In this document: positions 23,245 through 34,875 of the stretch, piece after piece | Position numbering within the stretch: the first letter of the stretch is position 1 | How the letters are laid out: the number at the start of each line of letters is the position of its first letter | From: Schistosoma haematobium | Taxonomy: Eukaryota > Platyhelminthes > Trematoda > Strigeidida > Schistosomatidae | Reading direction: 5' to 3' | NCBI RefSeq assembly: GCF_000699445.3 | Contig: NC_067199.1 | Location: 33,278,902-33,342,901 of the forward strand | Length of the DNA: 64,000 bases | The notes under the pieces: generated by a model | Seen by the model: only the letters and a program-made list of their open reading frames with translations | The model's database searches: none | What the model was told of the DNA's origin: nothing | Program-made: the position numbers and the translations under genes

Positions 23245-26136
23245 AAAATTTGACCGGAGATACTCAATCCTTCAATTTTCTATTGTAAATGAACCTTTTA
23301 TATGGCCCTTCTATCTTAAGTCTTGTTTCGCTAGATAAATGTCAATACTACTGTGTCGAAAAAGAAATCCATTAGTAATGCAACTCAAAAGTAGTTTTAT
23401 CAGCCTGACTTACAACTGATGTTATCCAGAAAAAGTTTGCAAAACAAACAGTTAGTCTTTGGTACCATATGTCTATCATCAGTATGACATTTTTAGAGTA
23501 TTTTTGAAGTGTAGTACATTATCAGAATGTAATCAAATGTTTTGTTTATTTAAAAGTGGTCAGATAGTACTCAAAAATGGTAAAAGGTACATAATAGAAA
23601 GTAATTAGTTCAACGATTTATAACCGTAGTGCATTGTACATCAAAAGAGCAGTTACTTGGGTCTTAGCGGTTGTTTAATCAGTTACCCAGAGAATACTGA
23701 CAATATGATTAAGTAGATTGTGGCAAGCCCATTTGGCTACTGTATCATTTATCTATTCATTGTAACTCAGACTCAATTCACTATGTTAATTTCGGTGTGT
23801 ATGATCGAATGCATGTCTGTACATTAACTCTTAAGCTATCTTCCTATTGGTCTCAATGTGCAGATAATCGATAATCTATTCACACCCGATTAACTCTCAA
23901 ATATATATGGATTTTTAACAGACTCACTCACACTCTGTTTCATCGTGTGGTTGCTCACCGTACGCTTGTGGATTATTATTATTCATTAACAATAAACTAT
24001 CTCTATAACTGGTGTTCAGGCTTTTTAATAATCTCGAGTAAATTCGCAATTCTACTAGGAGATTAAGCCTACCTAAAATACTCAGTTACGGGATATTATT
24101 ATTTGGAGTCAGATATTGAGGACATTATCCTCAACAAGATACTGTTGTTTTAGAAATCCTAATCGTTGGTAATCATAAACGTCAAGGGGGGGGTGATCGC
24201 TGATACAACTTGGCAGGAACATTTGCGCAGATTACAAAATTTTGCTTTCGTAAGTAGTAGGAAGGTGGTTGAGAAATTGGAAGGAGGTAGGCGATAATAG
24301 CTATGTAAATATATTTTGTATTATGAAACACATTAAACAGGAACTCAATGTAATTAAGTAACTAGGATGAATTTCGAATCTGAGTTATAGAATGTAGGCT
24401 TCTTCATAAATGTTTGTCATACTTCTTGTCATTTGTTCTATACGTAGAAATTGTGGTTAAACTGAAGCGAACCCCAGTTATTCAATGCTTGTAACCTCGT
24501 TATGAAAAGACTAAATAAATTAATGAAATGAAATTCACTAGTTTGGTTTCGCCGTTATCAGAGCTGGTAGTAGGTTATGTTCAGAGAATGACAGTGATGG
24601 GGACTGCAGAGAGGGAATAAACTAATAACATGGAGAGGTATTATATTCGAAGAAGCAGTTGACTAGACGTTTCCTGTTTATTCTTCCTTAACAGACAAAT
24701 TTTCTGGACTGGGATTTCGACAAGGCTCATTCACTTTGGTTTGAGCTGAAATGGCATTCAGGTGGCGTAACAATAATATGATTTCGTGCATATCTATGTA
24801 AGGCATGGATACACAATATTGTGTTGTTATGTTTTGAAATGTTCCCAAAATCGATATTTAAAGCTAAAAATCAGGTCTTTGAATAATTATCAGTTACTAT
24901 ATATTGTATATAAGACGAAATGATGGAAAATTCATAGATGAAAATTAATTATATCTTATGGTAAAATCCATAACTTAGTCGTTAAGCTCTGCCGTGTGAG
25001 ATCTTAGTATGTTGTAGTCGGCGTCGAGTCGCGGTTGACTTTGGTCACCAATACAGATCGACTACGTGCCAGTTATCGGGTTAGACATCTCCGTAGGCCA
25101 AATATCAGAAAGCTGTAGTTAAGATGTGGTTTTTTGGCGATCTCGTGGTATCGAAATAATAACGAGATTGTGTCACAATCTACAAGCGAGACTACTGAGC
25201 GTACGAGAGTTCGCGCAAGGTTACAAACAAACGAGTGGTTTTTGGTACACGTAAACAACAAGGTACAGTATAACAATCACTGGTGCAGTAGGTTATAATA
25301 ATAATTGCTTCCATTATACCAATCTCGTTCTCGTCATAAAAATAGGTCACTACAATGTTAGTAGACTTCTCAATAAAAAGTCTAGTGATATTAGGAAGGT
25401 GTGTTTGTCTTTATATTGAATTGATTTATTTTAAACGAGTTCAGTGATAAATGTGGATATAATTTATCATACTCTCCAATATTGTTCGTTCCGAATATCA
25501 GATAACGTGGTCTAAAATATCTCCATTTTCTACAACCTTGATAAGCATAAACGAGGGCGAGTACTCTGTATTTTAACATGTTTTGTAAGTCGCCTCTAGG
25601 CGTTTCCGTGGATTTCACATAATACCATGATATTTGTTGAAACCAATGAAAATAAGCAACACAGCGTTTATACATAGTCGGTGTTCAGTTTCTTAGACGA
25701 ACAGAGCTGAACTAAAAGGGTGAGCTTTAGGGAATCTGTGAGTGACCATGGCAATCTGTTAAAATGGCCGATCACAATACAGCAAATATGAATGAACTAT
25801 TTATGATGTGATTACTAGAATTTATACTTAATATTTAGGTTTAAGAATTAATGATTCATGGTTTGGTTTCAGAGTCAAGATTTGCAGCTTATAATTTACG
25901 GTTCAGAATTTAAAACTAAGCATTAAGTCTTACGGTTTTTTAGAGCGTCAGAGAGATGATTTCTTGGGGAATATCATCTAGAATCTGGTCTTGATACGAA
26001 CGTTCGTTAGCTATTGAATCTATTTTTTTACGAGTGGCTGATTTGTTTAATTTAAAATTGTTGTAGATTTGCTAAATTACTGAAGGGTGATGATCTTGTA
26101 TGGCGATGATGTAAGTGGAAAGTGTCTGTTATTCTG
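23245..26136. other. Intergenic, partly repeat-like, unassigned
   Basis: No host exon seen. Around 23870-24130 the sequence looks LTR-like (AATAAAC near 23990, then mixed GC content), but no partner copy or termini could be fixed. A run of eight G lies at 24185-24192. Frames at 25073-25675 on the minus strand have no family features. Confidence 0.35.
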
Positions 26137-26295
26137 TGGTATTTGAACGAACTAATGATTCTTTTGTACTTGTTGAATGCTCGATTTCGAATTCCAAATA
26201 CAATACATTCGTTTGTGCTTGTGTCGTACTTCTGGATCCAATTGAGTTATTTCGGAGAGTCTTAGTTCGTACTATAATTCAAATAAATCGAAACA
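26137..26295 (+). repeat. 5' LTR of the gypsy element
   Basis: Starts TGGTATTTGAACGAACTAAT and ends ATCGAAACA. It matches the 3' LTR at 30370-30528 in length and order of motifs, with scattered substitutions that indicate age. Confidence 0.85.
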
Positions 26296-26298
26296 TAT

Positions 26299-26316
26299 TG
26301 GCGTCGCGATAGAGCC
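26299..26316 (+). promoter_or_regulatory. Candidate primer-binding site
   Basis: TGGCGTCGCGAT follows the 5' LTR after three bases. TGG is the expected complement of a tRNA 3' CCA end. The antisense relative at 46620 keeps TGGCGTCGCGATTGAACC at the same place. The priming tRNA was not identified. Confidence 0.5.
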
Positions 26317-26320
26317 TGCG

Positions 26321-26509
26321 ATGGAAAAGTTAGATATTCACTCAACTTCTGAAGCTTTTGAGGATTATTTGGAAAGGTTTGAAATCTGGAGCATGACTAA
26401 GAAAGATGTTAAAGGTGATAAAATTGTGGCACATTTCCTGACATTCATTGGGAGAGAAGCGTACAGCTTACTAAAAGCTTTGGTATATCCAGAAAAACCT
26501 AACTCTTAA
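26321..26509 (+). pseudogene. gypsy gag, N-terminal piece
   Basis: Starts with Met 25 bases after the LTR and encodes a short capsid-like segment (MEKLDIHSTSEAFEDYLERF at the start; REAYSLLKAL near the end). It stops at 26507-26509, only seven bases before the nested solo LTR. Comparison with the antisense relative (46620-46400) shows that the family frame normally continues, so this copy has lost frame here as well as being interrupted. Non-functional. Confidence 0.75.
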
Positions 26510-26515
26510 CGAGCT

Positions 26516-26923
26516 TGTAGTGACTCACACTTATCACGAGAACACGACTGGTTTAATAAAAACGCTTATTATTATAACCAAGTGTACCAGTGACTGTTTT
26601 AATGTGCTTTTGTTTGACTGTGCTAATGACAGCTATTTTGTGCTTCCATTCTTATACTTACACTTCGATTGTAACTTCGCGCAAATTCGGTTACCTTCTG
26701 TAACCAAGGTTGTATCCTGGCACGATCTCGGTATCCTCTCGATGCCACGAGATCGCCAGCCAAATATAACTCGACTTGGCCTATTACTTGCCTTCTGGTA
26801 TTTGGCTTCTCGGAGATTTTATGGGTTTCTTTGGTTACGTTCAACCTTCGCCTTCTGATTGATTTGGCACGTGTTTCTTGGTAGCGGTGTTCATAGTTAA
26901 TCTCAACTCGACGCCACGCTACA
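26516..26923. mobile_element. Nested solo LTR with 4-bp target duplication
   Basis: A 408-bp segment starting TGTAGTGACTC and ending CGCCACGCTACA (inverted termini TGTAG/CTACA). It is flanked on both sides by AGCT (26512-26515 and 26924-26927). Gag-like coding resumes right after it. This is a textbook solo LTR left by LTR-LTR recombination of a second, unrelated LTR element that had inserted in gag. Orientation and family are not determined. Confidence 0.85.
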
Positions 26924-27822
26924 AGCTATTATTAAATCATGTAAGGTGCACCCGTTTTGAATGCCGTGAAAGGGGGAAATTTCATAAGATGGTTCGTCAA
27001 AATGATCAAAAGGTTAGGAAATTCATCCCTGAATTGCAGAAACAAGCTGCCAAATGTAATTTCGGTGATCAACTTCATGTGCAACTGAGAGATCGATCAA
27101 TTGCAGGAATTAACATACCGGGTTTGGGAAGAGAACTGTTAAGTATGCCAAACTGTTCCTTGCGTTCGTTTAACAGTGATTCCTATTCTCGTGTAAATAT
27201 GAAAGGAGTTTCAACAAGGAATTACAAAGCGAATCACAAAGGTGAGATGAAGTTTGGTAAATGTTTACCATATAGAAAGTTTCATTCTCGTAATTCATGT
27301 GCATTTCTTAATGCTAAATGTTTTAAATGTGGTAAGATAGGACACATTCGGTCAGTATACAAAGCTACTGTCCATTCTGCTTCAAGTAGTTCTAAATCTT
27401 GTAATTTAAATCTCAATAATTCGGATGTTTCTAGTGATCATTTATCTTTGTCCACCATTTCGAAAGGTAATGCTCATATTGAAAAGCGATTATATACATC
27501 GCTTGGTTCATTTCATGACTTTATTGTGGACACAGGCAGTATAGAGTCCATTATTTCATTCAGGAACTTGAAATCTTTAGATCCTAAAGTTGTGCTACGA
27601 CCCACTGAAGTATTATTATTGGGGATTACTAGACACAGACTGCCCATACGAGGATGTTGCGAATTGCTAATAAGAGATTTTAATTCTTCATACATACCTT
27701 GTGAATTCTTAGTGAGCGAAACAGGACTGTCAACACTGGGTTTAAGGAATTTGAAAAGGCTTAGAGTGAAGTTATCTTACCTCGTTTCTAAAAAAATTCT
27801 GATACTTTACTTAAAGATTTGA
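26924..27822 (+). pseudogene. gypsy gag C-terminus and protease
   Basis: After the solo LTR the frame gives a basic nucleocapsid region with a CCHC zinc knuckle at 27319-27360 (CFKCGKIGHIRSVY) in which the fourth ligand Cys is Tyr. An aspartic protease follows with its DTGS active site (FIVDTGSIESII, about 27520-27555) and the later ILLG-type strand. The frame ends at 27820-27822, just as the RT frame begins one base away (-1 relation). The lost zinc ligand suggests relaxed selection. Confidence 0.8.
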
Positions 27823-28538
27823 TAGCTATGTGTGCTAAGTGCAGTGGAGGTATGAAAATTAAGCCTATAAAACTTCAAGTACAGGGTGATCCAGTCTTTC
27901 TTAAAAGACTAATAATTCCTTATGGTCTTCGAGAAGCAGTACGTAAGACGTTAAACGATTTGTGTGCGAAAGGCATAATTGAACCGATTCAGTCTTCAGC
28001 ATGGGGTACTCCTATAGTTACGCCACTGAAGTCGGACGGCAAGACCCCTAGAATATGTGGTGACTATAGATTGACATTGAACTCCCGTTTGTTGAAACAA
28101 ACGTGCACGACAGTAGAGGCTGAAGATATTCTAAATCGACTTCATGGTTCTAAAGTGTTCTCGAAAGTTGGGCTAAAAGATGCTTATCTTCAAATCCCTT
28201 TAGATCAATCTTCATCTATTTTGACGACAATTAACACTCTTTTTGGTATGTTCAAATGCAATTTCCTTCCATTTGGTCTAAGTTGTTCTCCAGCCATATT
28301 TCAGGAAGTTGTGAATAAAATAGTTAGTGATCTTGAAGGTGTTGAAGTTTATCAAGATGATCTCATTGTTCATGGTTCTAATAAGGTAGTTCATGACCAG
28401 AGACTTATTGCTTTATTGCGTCGTTTAGTTGAGAAGAATATTACAGTGAATCCAAATAAGTGTTCATTTTGTGTATCTAGTTTTGAATACCTTGGATACC
28501 TAGTTGATGATAATAGTTTTAGACCAGATATGAGATGA
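27823..28538 (+). pseudogene. gypsy reverse transcriptase
   Basis: RT fingers and palm: IIPYGLREAVRKTLNDLCAK, GIIEPIQSSAWGTPIV, PRICGDYRLTLN, FSKVGLKDAYLQIPLD, FLPFGLSCSPAIFQ, and the catalytic YQDD at about 28350-28361, then LGYLV. The core motifs are complete. The frame stops at 28536-28538, before the thumb/connection, and the downstream connection lies in other frames. Confidence 0.85.
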
Positions 28539-28815
28539 CTAGCTACACTGACAAATGCACCGTCTCCAAAAAAAATCTTACGGAATTAGGTTCACTAATG
28601 GGTGCTCTTCAGTACTACTCCCGTTCTATTCCTAATTTCTTGTCGTGTAAATTGTTTATTTAATATTTTGACATCCAATTCATTCAAATGGAGTGAGGAA
28701 CAAGAGTCATGCTAACGAAGTCTACTAAAGTTTCTTCAAAATGATGCTGTTCTTCGAACTTACTCCCCTAATGTACATTCTGTGCTTAATACTGATGCAT
28801 CGCCTGTGAGCACTG

Positions 28816-29154
28816 GTGCAATTTCAGAGCACGATAGTAGGCCAGTCATCTGTTTCACGCAAACTTAATGTTACTATACAAAGTTATTCACAAACCCAGC
28901 GAGAAGCATTAGCTGTGTTTTGGGCTGTTAAAAGACTTCATAAATATTTATTCGGAAAGAAATTCACTATTTTTACTAATCGTGAAGCTTTAAAGTTCAT
29001 TTGTCATCCTGAAGAATCATTAGCACGTTCCTCGGCTGCTATGGTTCAACGATGGAGTATTGCTTTGAGTGCTTATGACTATATGGTTCGGCACAGAAGT
29101 GCCAAACAAATTCAATACGTTGACTACATTTCTCGATTACCATTACAAGATTAA
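28816..29154 (+). pseudogene. gypsy RNase H domain
   Basis: The frame shows REALAVFWAVKRLHKYLFGK and then FTIFTNREALKFI, where the family has a T-D-[HRN]-x-x-L motif; the Asp is Asn here. RWSIALSAYDYMVRHRS and VDYISRLP follow, the usual end of the gypsy RNase H and start of the linker. One substituted motif Asp and a frame different from RT make it non-functional. Confidence 0.75.
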
Positions 29155-29159
29155 CCTGT

Positions 29160-30379
29160 TATTACTTCAGTGTTTGTTAGTGCAACCTTTACCAGTGAGA
29201 CGCCCAGATCTCATTGGAGGAACTCCTAGATACTTTGGATGTATACTCAGTGCTATACGACAAGGTTGGAATGATAATCTGAAACGTAGATTTCCTATCT
29301 ATTTTTCAAACCGGGATGAGTTATCCGTTACTCCTGATGGTATTTTGTCTGTAAATGATCGTGTTGTTATTCCTCCTTCTTTGCAAAAATCTTTCCTTGA
29401 AGATCTTCATAGTGGACATTTACGTGTTGAGAAAATGAAGTCTTTGGCAATGCTCACGTGTTGGTGGCCAGAGATAAATGCAGATATATGTCGTACGGCA
29501 AACAATTGTGAGAGATGTCATCAGTTTAAAAATCAGCCTTCGAAGTGAACGCAATGGCCAGTATCGTCTGAGGCCTGGCAGAGAATTCATGCTGACTATT
29601 GTGGTCCGTTTCTTGGTAAATACTATGCACTAGTAGTTATTGATTCTTCTTCAAAGTGGCCTGAATTTTTTTTCACAACTTCACCAAATTCCGATTTCAC
29701 AATCCAAGCATTAAGAAAGGTGTTTAGTCGAGAAGGGGTTCCTATGGTGTTAGTCACTGATAATGGCTCTCACTTTGCTGCAGATGCAGTCACTACCTGG
29801 TTGAACGGTATGGGGTGCAAACATCTGTTTACTGCCCCCAGACATCCTTGTTCTAATGGTCAGGCAGAAAATTTTGTTAGGACAGTAAAGACTGCTATTG
29901 GTTCTATAACCGCCTCAACATTTAATGGGCTGGAGAGGGGAGTAGATACCTTTCTATTGCAATATAGAAATGCCAGACATTCGGTGACGAAGGAGACTCC
30001 AGCGAAGCTATTGAAAGGAAGAATTCTTCGGTCAAATATGAGGTGTTTGGAGTCTGCAGAAGTTACATACCGTCGAGGAAATTATCTTCGACCATCTACG
30101 GGTATTGTTCTGAAGAATGTCGGAAAATCGATGGTGCGAATTCTAGTCATCAATGACTTAGGTACACACAGTCGACATGTTGATCAAATACGATTTCAGG
30201 AACCAGGTGAGTCAGTTCCGATTCTGGTTGTTAATTCTAATACAAGTGAGTACATTCTAGATAATACAGAGTCTTTATCCAACACAATGTCGGACAGACT
30301 CAGGATGAATTTAAGAAGACGTACGATTGATTACAAACACCTAGACCCCAACTCAAGCTGTGGCGGATGTGGTGTTTGA
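29160..30379 (+). pseudogene. gypsy integrase, one in-frame stop
   Basis: The N-terminal zinc domain carries the HHCC pattern (LHSGH...NCERCHQF, about 29406-29525). A TGA at 29546-29548 interrupts the frame, after which the same frame resumes: catalytic core HADYCGPF, VTDNGSHF and GQAENFVRT provide D, D and E. The C-terminal part ends SCGGCGV. The stop codon TGA (30377-30379) lies inside the 3' LTR, so coding overlaps the LTR. With only one stop, this is the best preserved domain of the element. Confidence 0.85.
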
Positions 30380-30528
30380 ATGAACTAATGATCCCATTGT
30401 ACTTGTTGGATGCTTGATTTCAAATTCTAAATACAATACATTCGTTCGTGCTTGTGTCATAATTCTTGATTCAGTTGCGTTATTTTGGGGATTCTTAGTT
30501 CGTACTATAATTCAAATACATCGAAACA
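30370..30528 (+). repeat. 3' LTR of the gypsy element
   Basis: Starts TGGTGTTTGAATGAACTAAT and ends ATCGAAACA; partner of the LTR at 26137. No clear polypurine tract precedes it: the preceding bases are the end of the integrase frame. Confidence 0.85.
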
Positions 30529-31466
30529 TTATGTATTCTTACCAGATGAAAATAGTCGATCGAAACCATGAAATAATTTAAGAATGGAAATATGAATTTT
30601 CAACTGGTTTTCTGACTTTCTAGAGCTGTTAATTTGCTAGGACTCAAAACTCGAATGCTTGAAGATAACATGTGAACCATCTTGTGCCGTCCAATTAACG
30701 CGCTTGAAGGATGTCCTGCTTATTTAGTGGACAAGCTTTTACTACCGATGAGACGCAAGTGTTCCACAGTATGTAACAAAATACCGCCTTTTTAGGAAGC
30801 AGCTTTCAACTATAAGTGATAAGCTTTAACGCTTGGGGTTGATATCAACAACAGCGTTGAGTCGCCGAATCGACAAATGGAAAGATGTACATAGATGAGC
30901 TTTGACGTGATCTGGTATAAAAAGCCATGTACTAAGAACCTGTTCCTTGTTGTTATGTTTAATGTATGCTTGAAACCGATTGATCACCGTATAATGGATT
31001 ATGTCATGCTTCTTGTTTCCCTCATAATGCATATCTAATTCTCTCGGCTGAGATGTGATTTGGCTACTAGCCTAGAGGGCTGGACGTCGTGTGGACTATG
31101 TCGAGATGTAAGGAGGCGGTTAGTAGTGCTTGAATAAAGTCCTGGACGTGGTTTTAGGATATTCGGCAGTAATCTTGATGGAACTGTAAATACATCTCAG
31201 TCTTGTAGAAGTTACTGCCCAGAATGTTCGGTAGTAACGTCTCCGTCCCTGTAGCTGAGTGACATGGGATCAAATCCAACAGGTGGCGTTAGTTCCCTCA
31301 AGATTACAAATAAATATTGTTAACGAGAGCCAAATAGCACGTTACGTAGGTCCAGACTTTCTGCGAATTCAAACGATCATCTTCAAAACTTGATCTTCAG
31401 TCTATAAGCAATAAACGGAAAACCGAATACTGAATTCCGTAAAAATACTTTTAACGTGGGTTTGTG
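30529..31466. other. Intergenic, one tRNA-like relic
   Basis: No exon. At about 31240-31290 the sequence CTGTAGCTGAGTGACATGGG then GATCAAATCCAACAGG has A-box/B-box-like spacing, like the composite repeats elsewhere; a related piece is at 57270-57350. Otherwise unassigned. Confidence 0.4.
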
Positions 31467-31622
31467 TGGTGTATGTATGAGCTAACGATTCCTGTGTACT
31501 TGTTGAATGCTTGATTTCGATTTCCAAATACAATACGTTTGTTCGTTCTCAACTAATACTTCTTGGTTAAATTGAGTTATTTCTGGGATTATTAGTTTGT
31601 ACTATAATTCAAATACTCTTAA
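31467..31622 (+). mobile_element. Solo LTR of the same gypsy family
   Basis: About 155 bp starting TGGTGTATGTATGAGCTAAC, with GTACTTGTTGAATGCTTGAT, CCAAATACAATACG, and GTACTATAATTCAAATACT at the end, colinear with the LTRs at 26137, 30370, 45115 and 46639. No internal sequence follows. The end is near 31622 but not exact. Confidence 0.8.
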
Positions 31623-31879
31623 TTACCAAAGTTTATGCAGAAGCATACACTAGATCTATGTTGATGAAGAAATGGTAATATCAACATTCAGCCAGAACCT
31701 GAAAGTACATTTTAACCCACTTGTCGACTGTACTAAATAAAGGTTGATGGACGATAAGACTACATAATACTTTTGTGGAAATTCATTTTCTGGTTTCAAA
31801 CTATTTCCTCTTTCAGTTAAACATACGTTCAGTTCATATTTTTAACGTATGCTCGGTAGGAAATTCAAGTTTCACAAAC

Positions 31880-32980
31880 TACAGACGAATTACTGTGTCT
31901 AACTAGCAATGTTACGTTTCACATTACGACTAGAGGATAACCTGTATTTTTGAGAGCTAGGAGAATCGCTCCTTAACATCAAAGATTGGCGAAAAAAGTT
32001 TCCTTTCACATGATAACTTCAATAGTAAAGCAACTATTAAACAATCCTTGGGTTTACCCATCTCATATGGTTCCGATAAAAAAACAGAAAGAATTGCTAT
32101 CAAAGGTTTGAATATTGGTAAAGCGATGCAAAAACCACTCCTGTTAGTTATCTGTAACCTCGCATACAGGATCTGACAGCTACTTTGAAACTTATGGCTG
32201 TCTATTCCCAAGTCGATGTGGTCGAAGTGTATCTGAAGAAGATATGTTAACAGTGGTCTTATAGCAAGCTAAAATAAGAAATTTCATTCCCAGCATTTGC
32301 ACATTGATTTTCAATTACTTCCAAAACGTGGAATTGACGTTGACATTTAGAAATGACAAACTGGAACGGATTCTCAAATCCGTCGGCCATATCAGTGATA
32401 CTCAAGATACTCCCTCTCTAGAAAACAGAATGGCTGACATTCTGGACTGCGTAAAACAGGCAGTAACCAGGCTACTGAATAAGTTCAGGGGATTAGTTAA
32501 TGTTTATCGGCAGTACATATAGAACTTGGAGTCTTCTATTTGATCAGCAACGGATCGACGTTGTGGAAATGCATTTTATTTGTTTATCACCAAGTCAACT
32601 AAGGTTGGCCACAACAACACGCCAGAACACAATATTATTGCCATAGGTTCATACAACACGGTGACAGGAAGCGGCCTACAATGATGAGTAAATAAAACGT
32701 TGGGTCTGGAATTTCCCACTCTTTTATTGGACCTTCAAAAGTTGCACGACTACACTAACATTTAAAAACTTCAATTTAATCTGCAAGCGTGAAACGATGA
32801 ACAAACGACTTTCCATTTGTCTTACTAGGAATCCGCAGTGTCATATCAGTCAACTTTTGACGCAACATAACCAGATATACGAACGACACGACTCTGAATT
32901 CCAGGGGATGACGCGGATGTGAGCCTACAAGCACCGCGTGTCCCCTTAAACCTGCTTCAGCCCGACGAAAAGAGTGGTTA
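31880..32980 (+). pseudogene. Second, older gypsy pol remnant
   Basis: Translations in changing frames show the start of a gypsy RT (remnant of an H-H-I-x-T...PVF.RARR.AP block near 31925-31990, then NPWVYPSHMVPIKKQ near 32040-32090). Next comes the RT/RNase H border (ending FRGLVNVYRQYI at 32520) and an integrase C-terminal piece (FVLLGIRSVISVN near 32810-32850). Large parts between these are deleted. It differs in sequence from the element at 26137, so it is another gypsy lineage. Thoroughly non-functional. Confidence 0.65.
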
Positions 32981-34679
32981 TCAGGCACTTGAAGTCCAAA
33001 CTGTCATGGAACGATTGGTGCATTACCTCAAAAATTCGTGAGGTTTTGCAGAAGCAGTACAAACAAGACAGTTTTAAATTTGATCTAAGTTCAGTCACAT
33101 TATGTCCAACAATGTCCATCCTTTAAGTAACGAAATTAATGCCATGGTAGCGGTGAATGATGTAAGACAAGTTTTCAACGATATTATTTTATTGAGACTA
33201 TTTATCAGTCGGGACAATTCGGAGACCTGCCTAAAGGAAGTACATTAGGCAATCGGACTTCTGTAATTAATAATACTTTGTACAGTATACACATACTATG
33301 TCATATAAATATGTAAAAAGAATAAAGATGACTTAAATCTAAAGTATTTTTCGTCACATATGTTTGTACTTGTGAACGTAAACTCACTGCATCGGAATCA
33401 GACGCTTGTCCTCGGGATGTAAATGGTGGTTGTGACCAACGTTCTTCTGGGGAGCAAACAACTAACTTGCCATCGCAACCTAGTCAAAGAAGACAACGTC
33501 AGTCATCTACGTATGCATCATGTCAAATAAATTTATTATTCAAGTATAAATATTGGCACTTCCAATCTTCATTTTGAGTCCTTGAAGTAAGTGATGGGCT
33601 GAAGGTCACATTCCACAAAGGCTGTGCACAACTATCCTTGCACAGGGTATATTTCTATAGGTCCTTCGAGACACGGAGTGATCCACTAATACGACAAGGG
33701 AATAATGTATGTTGTCAATAATTCACGTGACCGATGTGCTTGTGAGCGTTTCAATGACTACATGTTGCTGTGTGGTCATGTTTCGTGTGCACACACCGAA
33801 GACCCAACTAGTAGAGGTGTGTGTTTTTTTGTTTCGATAAGCATCATAGATTTAGTTCGTCATATAAGTTAGTAGACAAAAAGCACCGTAATCGACTTTG
33901 TTCTCCGTGCGTTGAACATCATGTCAAGCTCTGAAGAGAGTGAAGTTCTGTTTGGGAAGTTTACTAATAACTAGCACTAAATATACGCTCTCAGTGAACC
34001 GCTGCCCAGTTTTGAAGCATCGGAAGACACGTGTGTACTAGTTATGAGCCAAATTGATGGTAATGAAGAACCTACGTCGTCAGTTTCCATTATTGCCGCC
34101 GACCATAACTGTGCTTCTTGATAACAAGACGTTTAATCTTGTAATCTTTTCAGCTTTACGTAGGTTCATTTATGTGGCCATCAACTTTTCCTCGCAGCGT
34201 TACGGCAGAGAGAGTTTATTGTTCAGTCTTGTGTTACTGTGTGGCTATGAAACATAGGCGGTGTTGGTTCGCGCTGTTGTGTAACGAGTAACAGGTTGAC
34301 GCCCATGCAATTAGTCGTCTGGACAATTTACAAAATACCGCAACTTGGTGTATTAAATTACTAGATTATGTACCTCTTTGAAATCATACAGCAGTTACTT
34401 TTTGCATTAGGCTGATCCTGCTAGGCTTTTGTTTCGGTATACATTAGTAAGACTAGGCATCAGATATCAACTAGTTTTATTATTGGAAAAAGCATTGACT
34501 CACGATTTTTATTTGTCCTCTTTTACCAAAGATCAGAGTTTCATTTGTTCCTCACTTCTACAGATATGTTCATGTAGTGAGTTTAGAAATATATTTCTTC
34601 ACTTGAATAACTAGCAGAAATCAGAAATCATTAATTATTCATTCATTAACATAGATCCATGATATATACTTGGGCGTAA
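32981..34679. other. Intergenic, decayed repeat-like sequence
   Basis: Probably the downstream part of the older gypsy relic to about 33550, and a possible CR1-like RT scrap near 34190-34260 (a frame with SLVLLCGYET, resembling a VLLYGCET motif). No host exon. Neither call is strong. Confidence 0.3.
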
Positions 34680-34875
34680 AGAGATTAAACTCCGCCTGTA
34701 GCTCTTCTAGAGTTACTGCCGGTCCCAAGCCCGGGTAAAGGAGGAGGGTTGGGCATGGGGTTAGCGTCCCCATCCCGTAGAAAACTAACTCGCTAAAAAA
34801 ACGCTTACCAGAAAAAATAATTCAAACCATTTTAACTCTGCCCTGAGAGTTAGAAGGTCTTCATTTAGAAGAATT

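Larger units (their letters stand above)
26137..30528 (+). mobile_element. Ty3/gypsy LTR retrotransposon, degenerate, with both LTRs
   Basis: Two 159-bp LTRs (26137-26295, 30370-30528) bound a gag-pol region in the order gag with a zinc knuckle, aspartic protease, reverse transcriptase, RNase H, integrase; the RT-RH-IN order and sequence style are Ty3/gypsy. Flanking TTCTG and TTATG may be a diverged 5-bp target duplication. Coding breaks: a solo LTR of another family in gag; a frame change at the gag/protease-RT junction (about 27820), which could be original or a mutation; a stop and shift after RT (28536-28538); a shift before integrase; and an in-frame TGA in integrase (29546-29548). It cannot make a full polyprotein. 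Related pieces lie at 31467 and 45115-46792. Confidence 0.9.

Noticed and set aside
23870..24130. A possible LTR with an AATAAAC signal.
   Set aside because: No matching partner, no defined TG/CA ends and no target duplication could be found by eye.
24185..24192. A run of eight G as part of a G-quadruplex.
   Set aside because: Only one G run is present with no neighbouring runs, so no four-tract motif can form locally.
26299..26316. Naming the primer tRNA from the sequence TGGCGTCGCGAT(TGAACC).
   Set aside because: The bases do not fit the spacing of a normal tRNA 3' half that I can recognise, so only a candidate primer-binding site is reported.
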